A stretch of 36,071 nucleotides of DNA from Rhizobium sp. (lineage in GTDB: Bacteria > Pseudomonadota > Alphaproteobacteria > Rhizobiales > Rhizobiaceae), in NCBI GenBank assembly GCA_028290545.1, contig JAQGJP010000023.1, forward strand, positions 1 to 36,071, read 5' to 3'. Every line of letters starts with the position of its first letter. The first letter of the stretch is position 1. Below, piece after piece: positions 30,654 to 36,071 of this stretch. Under the pieces are notes generated by a model. The model made no database searches. It had not been told where the DNA came from and saw only the letters and a program-made list of their open reading frames with translations. Made by a program: the position numbers and the translations under genes.

Positions 30654-31910
30654 TCAAGCACCTTTGCCGTCGGCGAATTTTTCGATCGACTGGGCGAGTT
30701 CGCGATGGTCCCTGGCATAGACATCCAGGGAAATGCCGGCGACTGCCGCTTCCCAGGCCTGGCGGACGGCCTTGACCCCTGCCCCCGGCCCGCCGGGATG
30801 GCTGACGATGCCGCCGCCGCAGAGATAGAGGAGGTCCGTCGAGCCGCCGGTTGCCGCAAGCGTATCCGGCGCCTGCCCGCCCCACTGACCGGAGCCGACC
30901 ACCGGCAACGCACAATCGTTCCGGTCGAACAGCGGCGTCGAGACCGCCTTGTAGGACGTGACGAAGCTTTCGTCCGGTTCCCAGTATTTGACGCGGATGC
31001 CGTTGATCTGGAACTGATCGACGCCCAGAAGCCGCCAAAACTGCTGCCAGACCGAGAACTCGAAACCGAGCCCCGCGTGACGTGTCAGGATATCCCAGCC
31101 GTTGCGATGGGCGTGCAGCACCAGACCCGAGCGCTTGCGCAGGAAGGTCATGCCACTGAGCCCGATCGAATTGATGTTGATGACGGCGCAATTGCCGCCG
31201 GCCGCCAGCACCATATCGTGATTGCGCATCATCTCGTCCGGATCGGCATGGCTGATGCCGAAGGCATACATCACCTTCCTGCCGGTCTTCTGCTCACGAT
31301 CCAGAATAAGCGGCATGATCGCGGCGACCCGCTCCCTGAGCGGCGAATAGGCCGGGCTCATCAGTTTCTCGTCGTCCTTGATGAAATCGACGCCGGCCTC
31401 GACCAGTTCGCCGACCATTTCAGCCGTTTCATGTGGCCGAAGACCCAGCGCCGGCTTGACGATCGTGCCGATGATCGGCCTGCCTTCCACGCCCGTCAGC
31501 CTGCGGCTGCCCGCCACACCGAATTGCGGGCCGGGATGGGCCGCGCCGAATTCCGGCGGCAGTTTCATGTCGACGACGCGGATACCGGTGAGGCCTTTGA
31601 TCGAGAAGACCCCGCCGATCACGATCGTCATCAGCGCAGCGAGATCGGTGCCGACCGCCTCCATCGGGAAATCGATATCGACATCGGCGCGGTTGAAATG
31701 CGTGGCACTGCCCGCCTCATCCGGAAAGGAGGGGAGGTTTGTTGCCGGCAGATGCCTGATATCAGCCACGCGAGCCGCGACACGTGCCTTCAGCTCCTCG
31801 GTTTCCCCCGGCAGCGCCACGAATGTGCCGGTCGACTGGTCGCTGGCGATTTTCTCGGCCATCGCCGCAACGGAGCCGGGCGTTTCCACCCTATAGGTCA
31901 CTCGGATCAA
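30654..31910 (-). CDS. oiaX: RuBisCO-like protein, probable 3-oxo-isoapionate-4-phosphate decarboxylase
   Basis: The 418-residue protein has a RuBisCO large-chain fold. The carbamate/metal motif GVDFIKDDE is intact (K178, D180, E181 match K201, D203, E204 of RuBisCO), and K152 in TIVKPALGL matches K175. RuBisCO K177 is replaced by A154, the GSGQWGG segment (339-345) stands in for SGG, and the loop-6 region reads NGIRVKYWEP. It is therefore a RuBisCO-like protein, not a CO2-fixing enzyme. With the DUF1537 kinase downstream it matches OiaX, which decarboxylates 3-oxo-isoapionate-4-phosphate. The start is a TTG at 31910 with GGGAGGAAATC ideally placed; the frame stays open to 31955. The promoter region is shared with the divergent GntR gene. 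Confidence 0.8.
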   Translation of the reverse strand: MIRVTYRVETPGSVAAMAEKIASDQSTGTFVALPGETEELKARVAARVADIRHLPATNLPSFPDEAGSATHFNRADVDIDFPMEAVGTDLAALMTIVIGGVFSIKGLTGIRVVDMKLPPEFGAAHPGPQFGVAGSRRLTGVEGRPIIGTIVKPALGLRPHETAEMVGELVEAGVDFIKDDEKLMSPAYSPLRERVAAIMPLILDREQKTGRKVMYAFGISHADPDEMMRNHDMVLAAGGNCAVININSIGLSGMTFLRKRSGLVLHAHRNGWDILTRHAGLGFEFSVWQQFWRLLGVDQFQINGIRVKYWEPDESFVTSYKAVSTPLFDRNDCALPVVGSGQWGGQAPDTLAATGGSTDLLYLCGGGIVSHPGGPGAGVKAVRQAWEAAVAGISLDVYARDHRELAQSIEKFADGKGA

Positions 31911-31969
31911 GATTTCCTCCCGAAGGCGACACCCGCGCTCGCCCTTGTCACCCAAGGCCAGCTGGTATA

Positions 31970-31981
31970 ATGAGTATTCAT
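31970..31981. promoter_or_regulatory. Near-palindrome ATGAGTATTCAT between divergent genes
   Basis: ATGAnTAnTCAT pairs over 10 of 12 positions and sits between the RuBisCO-like gene and the GntR gene. A TATAAT (plus) lies directly before it, and TTGCAA-N16-TATACC reads across it on the minus strand. It is a likely operator for the GntR regulator. Confidence 0.5.
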
Positions 31982-32012
31982 GTTATTGCAAGTGCAGCAG
32001 GCGAGTGAATAG

Positions 32013-32732
32013 ATGAGCGTCCTTTCCGAGCCGATCGTGCGTCGCAAACTTTCGGATGAAGTTTTCCTGCGGCTCAGGGCACTGATCGAGACCGGCGAAT
32101 TGAAAGCCGGTGACGAGATGCCGTCCGAACGCGCGTTGATGGAGCGCTTCGGCGTCGGGCGCCCGGCAATCCGCGAGGCGATGCAGGCGATGGCCGGCAA
32201 GGGTCTGGTGGAAATCTCCCACGGTGAACGCGCCAAGGTTCTGCAGGTGACGGCGCGGTCGATTTTCCGGCAGGTCGACCTTCCCGCCAAGCTGATGCTC
32301 GCCGGCTCGTCGGATTCGCTCGAATATCTCAAGAGTGCGCGGATTTTCTTCGAACGCGGCATGGTGCGCGAAGCGGCTGCCACGGCGACGCCGAAGCAGA
32401 TCGCCGATCTCCGTGCCCGGCTCGGCAAGCAAAGCGAGAACCTCGGCAATTCCGAAGCCTTCATCGATGCCGACATGGAATTCCACCAATATATCGCGCA
32501 GATTTCAGGCAATCCAATCTTCGCTGCCGTCAGCGAGGCAATGCTCGGCTGGCTGAAGGCCTATCACGCGGAAATGCTGATCTGGACCGGCGGCGAGAAC
32601 TATACGCTGGCCGAACATGAGGAAATCATCAGCGCCATCGAAAAGGGCGATCCGGATCTGGCTGAACAGGCGATGATCAAGCATCTCGAGCGTTCCAGGG
32701 CGCTTTATGCGTCCGGGAATTCGACTGCATGA
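32013..32732 (+). CDS. GntR-family regulator, FCD type (NanR-like)
   Basis: The 239-residue regulator has a winged HTH (LSDEVFLRLRALIETGELK, MPSERALMERFGVGRPAIREAMQ) and an FCD domain with likely metal ligands in DADMEFHQYIA (D, H), LAEHEEIISAI (H) and MIKHLERSR (H). Spacing and the RPAIREAMQAMAGKGLVEI segment resemble NanR-type proteins. It is divergent from the RuBisCO-like/kinase operon with about 100 bp between starts and most likely represses it until a pathway intermediate binds. The class II aldolase follows after a gap of 341 bp. Confidence 0.9.
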   Translation: MSVLSEPIVRRKLSDEVFLRLRALIETGELKAGDEMPSERALMERFGVGRPAIREAMQAMAGKGLVEISHGERAKVLQVTARSIFRQVDLPAKLMLAGSSDSLEYLKSARIFFERGMVREAAATATPKQIADLRARLGKQSENLGNSEAFIDADMEFHQYIAQISGNPIFAAVSEAMLGWLKAYHAEMLIWTGGENYTLAEHEEIISAIEKGDPDLAEQAMIKHLERSRALYASGNSTA

Positions 32733-33073
32733 CGATCGCGGTACGGTTCCTTTTATCCGGGCCTCGGTCACTTTTTTGTACGACGGGTTAATCGCGACGC
32801 CGACGCGGGTATTTCGGTAACTGCGCATATACATTCCATAAAATCGATTTAATCCGAACTTTCTTCGCGCGCATTTTGACGCAGCCAATAATCATATGAT
32901 TTTGCTCTGTAATCGCCTGAAAATTGCACCTTGACTTTCGCTAATCCGCACGGCACCTAACAGCCAGTGCGAAATTTTTAAAAGCAGTTTAGGTCGTTTG
33001 AAATGCCGTTTGGCAAGCAAAGGACTTGAATTTGCACACGCGACGGGCACAATCTCGATACGGAGGACATCAC
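32733..33073 (+). other. Gene-free AT-richer leader of the aldolase gene
   Basis: No credible coding frame was found. The region has AT-rich blocks and a possible TTGACT hexamer near 32932, without a convincing -10. It ends with the aldolase SD (CGGAGGAC). It probably carries the aldolase promoter; no riboswitch-like fold was recognised. Confidence 0.4.
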
Positions 33074-34138
33074 ATGGCGCGCATTACCCTGAGACAGCTT
33101 TTGGACCACGCAGCCGAATACGGCTATGGCGTACCGGCTTTCAATATCAATAATATGGAGCAAGGGCTTTCCATCATGGAAGCGGCGGCGGCCACCAGGT
33201 CGCCGGTCATCCTGCAAGCCAGCCGAGGAGCGCGCGCTTACGCCAACGACGTCGTGCTCGCCAAGCTGATCGACGCGTTGACGGAGATCCATCCGGACAT
33301 TCCGGTCTGCATGCATCTGGACCACGGCAACAACGAAGCGACCTGTACCACGGCCATGCAGCACGGCTTCACTTCGGTGATGATGGACGGCTCGTTGAAG
33401 GAAGACGGCAAGACGCCGGCCGACTATGAATACAATGCCGGCATCACCCGCCGCGTCACGGAAATGGCGCATTGGGGCGGCGTGTCGGTAGAAGGCGAGA
33501 TCGGCGTGCTCGGCTCGCTGGAATCCGGAGAGGGCGAGCAGGAAGACGGCCATGGCGCCGAAGGCTCGCTCAGCCACGACCAGTTGCTCACCGATCCGGA
33601 ACAGGCGACGCAATTCGTCCGCGAAACGCAGGTCGATGCGCTCGCGGTGGCGATGGGCACCAGCCACGGCGCCTATAAATTCAGCCGCAAGCCGGATGGC
33701 GCGGTTCTGGCGATGAACGTGATCGAGGAAATCCACCGCCGTCTGCCGGACACGCATCTCGTCATGCACGGCTCGTCTTCCGTGCCGGTCGAACTTCAGG
33801 AAATCATCAACAAGTTCGGCGGCCAGATGAAGCCCACCTGGGGCGTGCCGGTCGAGGAGATCCAGCGCGGCATCAAGCACGGCGTCCGCAAGATCAATAT
33901 CGACACCGACAACCGCATGGCAATGACCGGCGCGATCCGCAAGGTGCTGACCGAGAACCCCTCGGAATTCGATCCGCGCAAATATCTGGCGCCGGCGATG
34001 GCAGCGATGAAAAAGCTCTGCATCGAGCGTTTCGAGGCATTCGGGACCGCCGGCAATGCCGACAAGATCAAGGTGATCGCGCTGACCGAGATGGCCAAGC
34101 GCTACAAATCGGGGAGCCTGGCGCCGAAGATCGGCTGA
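33074..34138 (+). CDS. fba: Class II fructose-bisphosphate aldolase, Calvin-cycle subtype
   Basis: The 354-residue Zn-dependent aldolase shows [13 protein letters not shown] near the N-terminus, the active-site segment [11 protein letters not shown] (Asp and Zn-ligand His), [24 protein letters not shown] (Zn-ligand Glu), [16 protein letters not shown] (His), [10 protein letters not shown] (His) and [13 protein letters not shown]. The length and the long insert [19 protein letters not shown] fit the Calvin/CbbA-type subgroup. It reversibly joins DHAP with glyceraldehyde-3-phosphate; members of this subgroup also accept erythrose-4-phosphate. CGGAGGACATCAC precedes the ATG at 33074. It is followed by a hairpin terminator. 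Its position next to the RuBisCO-like operon may be functional, since that pathway ends in tetrose phosphates. Confidence 0.9.
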   Translation: MARITLRQLLDHAAEYGYGVPAFNINNMEQGLSIMEAAAATRSPVILQASRGARAYANDVVLAKLIDALTEIHPDIPVCMHLDHGNNEATCTTAMQHGFTSVMMDGSLKEDGKTPADYEYNAGITRRVTEMAHWGGVSVEGEIGVLGSLESGEGEQEDGHGAEGSLSHDQLLTDPEQATQFVRETQVDALAVAMGTSHGAYKFSRKPDGAVLAMNVIEEIHRRLPDTHLVMHGSSSVPVELQEIINKFGGQMKPTWGVPVEEIQRGIKHGVRKINIDTDNRMAMTGAIRKVLTENPSEFDPRKYLAPAMAAMKKLCIERFEAFGTAGNADKIKVIALTEMAKRYKSGSLAPKIG

Positions 34139-34152
34139 TCTTTTGGATAATG

Positions 34153-34176
34153 CCCCTCCCCTTGCGGGGAGGGTTT
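34153..34176. terminator. Hairpin terminator / repeat copy 2 (CCCTCCCC-TTGC-GGGGAGGG)
   Basis: A perfect 8-bp GC stem with a 4-nt loop, followed by TTTCG on the plus strand, lies between the convergent aldolase and LtrA genes. It shares the motif of the hairpin at 30620-30640. Confidence 0.65.
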
Positions 34177-34196
34177 CGACGCCACTTTCCGCGCGC

Positions 34197-35465
34197 TCAG
34201 CGCACCGCCTGCCGGATATCCTCGGCGATCAGATCGGCGGTATGCTTGTGACCCAGCCATTCATAGCCGACGACGGTCACGACCGGCGCAAACATCAGGA
34301 TGATCAGGCAAAGCGTCATGCTGACGCCGGCCATCGCTGCCGCCACCGACAGCAGCACCACGATTGCCGTGCCACCGAGCAAATACAGGTGCAGTGGATC
34401 GCGCCTGCCCACCAGATAGGTATGCACCGCATAGATCGACAGCAGGTAGACGCTCACGGGAACCGCGACCGTCAGCACCGTCGCCACCGAGCCGATATGC
34501 GCCTTATGCTCGATATAATAGGCTGCAACATGCAGGCCGGCGCCGGTCGCGACGATCGAGGCGAACGTGATCATATGCCCGTAGCCCCAGACGAAGGAGC
34601 GCTGGCGGTGTTCATGCAGGAGGTGGGCTGCGGGCGTGATGTAATAGACCCACCACATTCCGAATGTCAGTCCGGTTCCGCCGACGCAGACCAGCACCGC
34701 ATCCATGTTCCACCCCTGCCCTTCGACGACGGCGGCGACCGTCGCGACGGTGCCGACCACGCCTTCGCCCAGCGCGATGATCGCCAGCAGGCCATAGCGT
34801 TCGGCGATATGATGGGCATGCCAGGGCGTGCCGCCCGCTTTGCGTTCCGCAATCCATGGACCGGCCATCTCGACCGATGACCAGAGGATGACGAACAGGA
34901 AGCTGACGAACACCGAGAAATCAAAGAAGATCATCATCGACCAGCCGATCTGGGCAATGATGATGGCGACCGCATAGGTCAGGCAGGCGCGGCGGCGGGC
35001 AGGGTCCTGGCGGGCGGCGCGCACCCACTGGAAGACCATCGCCACCCGCATGATCACATAACCCAGCACCATGATGGAATTGTCGAGCTGTTCGCCATGT
35101 TCGATCGACGCGAACATGCGTGGCAGGCCGATCGCCAGGATCAGCACGCCGATCATCTGCACCATGGTGACAATGCGGAAAATCCAGTCGTCGGTATCAT
35201 AGGCCGAGGCGAACCAGGCGAAATTGATCCAGGCCCAGCAGATGGCGAAGGATGAAAAGGCGAAACCGATCAGCGCCACGCCGTAATGCCCTTCGGCCAG
35301 CGCATGCGCCAGCTGCGAGGCGGTGAGCCCGAAGGCGACGACGAAGGTGAGGTCGAACAGCAGCTCCAGCGGCGTCGCGGTGCGATGATGCTCATGCGGG
35401 TCGCGACCGCCCATCCGCGCCGTGTGATGGTGGAGGCTCTCGGGATCAGGCAGTGAGTTGCTCAT
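34197..35465 (-). CDS. LtrA-family membrane protein (low temperature requirement A)
   Basis: The 422-residue protein has about 12 hydrophobic helices. The family motifs are clear: ATPLELLFDLTFVVAFGL near the N-terminus, AWINFAWFASAYDTDDW, and HHIAERYGLLAIIALGEGVVGT in the middle. LtrA proteins were first linked to low-temperature growth in Listeria, and their transport substrate is unknown. The N-terminus is His-rich (ESLHHHTARMGGRDPHEHH), possibly metal-binding. The ATG at 35465 has no strong SD, and an inverted repeat (35476-35500) lies just upstream. Confidence 0.88.
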   Translation of the reverse strand: MSNSLPDPESLHHHTARMGGRDPHEHHRTATPLELLFDLTFVVAFGLTASQLAHALAEGHYGVALIGFAFSSFAICWAWINFAWFASAYDTDDWIFRIVTMVQMIGVLILAIGLPRMFASIEHGEQLDNSIMVLGYVIMRVAMVFQWVRAARQDPARRRACLTYAVAIIIAQIGWSMMIFFDFSVFVSFLFVILWSSVEMAGPWIAERKAGGTPWHAHHIAERYGLLAIIALGEGVVGTVATVAAVVEGQGWNMDAVLVCVGGTGLTFGMWWVYYITPAAHLLHEHRQRSFVWGYGHMITFASIVATGAGLHVAAYYIEHKAHIGSVATVLTVAVPVSVYLLSIYAVHTYLVGRRDPLHLYLLGGTAIVVLLSVAAAMAGVSMTLCLIILMFAPVVTVVGYEWLGHKHTADLIAEDIRQAVR

Positions 35466-35475
35466 GCGCGGCCTT

Positions 35476-35500
35476 TACTGTCGGGTGCATAGAGACAGTA
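35476..35500. promoter_or_regulatory. Inverted repeat TACTGTC...GACAGTA upstream of the LtrA gene
   Basis: Perfect 7-bp arms with an 11-nt centre lie 11 bp before the LtrA start. The repeat could be an operator or an mRNA hairpin over the ribosome-binding region. Confidence 0.4.
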
Positions 35501-35551
35501 GAGAGGGAGCGGGCGGCGCGTCAATCGGGAAAGCTCTTGCATCACGCCGGA

Positions 35552-35576
35552 TTCATGCGCAGATTTTGCGCATGAA
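35552..35576 (+). promoter_or_regulatory. Hairpin containing the GIY-YIG gene start codon
   Basis: TTCATGCGC (35552-35560) and GCGCATGAA (35568-35576) pair perfectly around a 7-nt loop. The ATG at 35572-35574 is inside the 3' arm, so folding of the mRNA would hide the start codon. Confidence 0.6.
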
Positions 35577-35862
35577 GGGTTACGTCTATATTCTCGCATC
35601 GAAGCGAAACGGCACACTCTATACCGGGGTGACGCGCGACTTGCCCGGCAGGCTTTTTGAGCACCAGCATGAACTGACACCGGGCTTCACATCAAGATAT
35701 GGCGTCAAGACACTGGTATGGTTCGAGGAGCATGATCTGCTGATCGCAGCCATCCAGCGCGAGAAAAACATCAAGAAATGGCCGCGGCAGTGGAAACTCA
35801 ACCTGATCGAGGAAATGAACCCCAATTGGGATGACATCTCGCATTATTTGCATGGGCTATAG
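35572..35862 (+). CDS. GIY-YIG nuclease-family protein
   Basis: The 96-residue protein consists of one GIY-YIG domain: GYVYILASKRNGTLYTGVTRDLPGRLFEHQ (the GIY and YIG elements are VYI and YTG, with the conserved Arg following), VWFEEHDLLIAAIQREKNIKKW (Glu region) and NLIEEMNPNWDD. This is the small stand-alone UvrC-N-like family, widespread in proteobacteria. Its role is not established; nuclease activity is inferred from the fold. No SD is visible before the ATG, which lies in a hairpin. Confidence 0.88.
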   Translation: MKGYVYILASKRNGTLYTGVTRDLPGRLFEHQHELTPGFTSRYGVKTLVWFEEHDLLIAAIQREKNIKKWPRQWKLNLIEEMNPNWDDISHYLHGL

Positions 35863-35875
35863 GTCAGAGTCTCCC

Positions 35876-35922
35876 GCGCCATGGACATGGCGCTGCTGGA
35901 TTCCTGTGACAAGCACAGGAAT
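35876..35922. repeat. Two-hairpin dispersed repeat (RIME-like)
   Basis: GCGCCATG-GA-CATGGCGC (35876-35893) is followed by ATTCCTGTG-ACAAG-CACAGGAAT (35900-35922). From memory, this pair of palindromes is a frequent intergenic repeat in Rhizobium and related genomes. It also stands as a possible terminator for the GIY-YIG gene. Confidence 0.6.
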
Positions 35923-35963
35923 GAGGAAGTGTGGCTCGGTGCAAGACTAAGGGGCGTTGACAT

Positions 35964-36071
35964 TCATTTGATTGCGAGATGGATTGCGCGCAGGAAGATG
36001 AATGCGGCAAAGCTTTCATCTGTCTTGTCGTAACGTGTTGCAATACCTCTGAACTGTTTGAGATCGCAGAA
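35964..36071 (-). mobile_element. IS5-type transposase, 3' end (partial at window edge)
   Basis: The minus strand reads in from the window edge: FCDLKQFRGIATRYDKTDES then FAAFIFLRAIHLAIK and a TGA at 35966-35964. The FRGIATRYDK segment is the conserved C-terminal part of DDE transposases of the IS5 family (IS427-like groups). The rest is outside the window. The element's end probably lies shortly downstream, near 35947-35951 after a CTAA, but no terminal repeat can be confirmed without the other end. Confidence 0.75.

Noticed and set aside
30654..31910. True RuBisCO with CO2 fixation
   Set aside because: Several substrate-binding positions differ (K177 to Ala, altered SGG and loop-6 segments) and there is no phosphoribulokinase or small-subunit gene nearby; it is a RuBisCO-like protein.
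30063..31970. Plus-strand frame of 635 codons
   Set aside because: Longest frame in the window, but antisense to the RuBisCO-like protein and kinase genes, both with full active-site motifs; composition is that of a shadow frame.

Overview
The window looks like an accessory region (chromid, plasmid or genomic island) of a Rhizobiaceae bacterium such as Rhizobium or Agrobacterium. It is GC-rich and packed with CUT2-type sugar ABC transporters, FadR-type GntR regulators and SDR dehydrogenases. It also carries HWE-type histidine kinases, EcfG-like promoters (GGAAC-N16-CGTTT) and rhizobial hairpin repeats. No rRNA, tRNA, CRISPR or origin was seen.

1-1551 is a graveyard: the 3' end of a Cys/Met-metabolism PLP enzyme, a decayed IS3-family element, a 5' scrap of an IS5-type transposase spliced onto it, and a 5' scrap of a D-lactate dehydrogenase (Dld).

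1557-11585 is a sugar or sugar-acid catabolic cluster. A leftward arm carries a leaderless sugar-binding protein (frameshifted), an SDR and an amidohydrolase/lactonase (in-frame stop). A rightward arm carries an enolase-superfamily acid-sugar dehydratase, a cyclase-family hydrolase, then a permease, a Tat-exported binding protein, an ATPase and a GntR/FCD regulator; a second SDR faces the other way. Three promoters in this cluster share one operator sequence, TGGYTGGACCA, at nearly the same distance from the -10 box. The nearby GntR protein is the obvious candidate to bind it. The chemistry resembles non-phosphorylative (lactonase, dehydratase, dehydrogenase) sugar oxidation, but the substrate is not identifiable.

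11673-17138 is a second complete CUT2 transporter (binding protein, two permeases, ATPase; leftward), divergent from a C-terminally truncated HSL-family esterase across a promoter with a perfect 16-bp palindrome. 17198-19819 holds a secreted DUF2233 protein, a ProC-like reductase, a YbhB/YbcL protein and a DUF3008 protein.

19881-27334 is stress and signalling: small proteins with EcfG-type promoters, a PAS-HWE kinase with its single-domain response regulator, a membrane HWE kinase, an HD-domain protein, a DUF763 protein and a Crp/Fnr regulator. 27460-29232 is an unusual reading frame in which a degenerate receiver-like domain precedes an Nramp-type metal transporter.

29241-34138 holds a DUF1537 kinase and a RuBisCO-like protein (the pairing known from D-apionate catabolism, OiaK/OiaX), a divergent GntR regulator and a Calvin-type class II fructose-bisphosphate aldolase. 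The window ends with an LtrA-family membrane protein, a GIY-YIG nuclease whose start codon sits in a hairpin, a two-hairpin dispersed repeat, and the 3' end of an IS5-type transposase.
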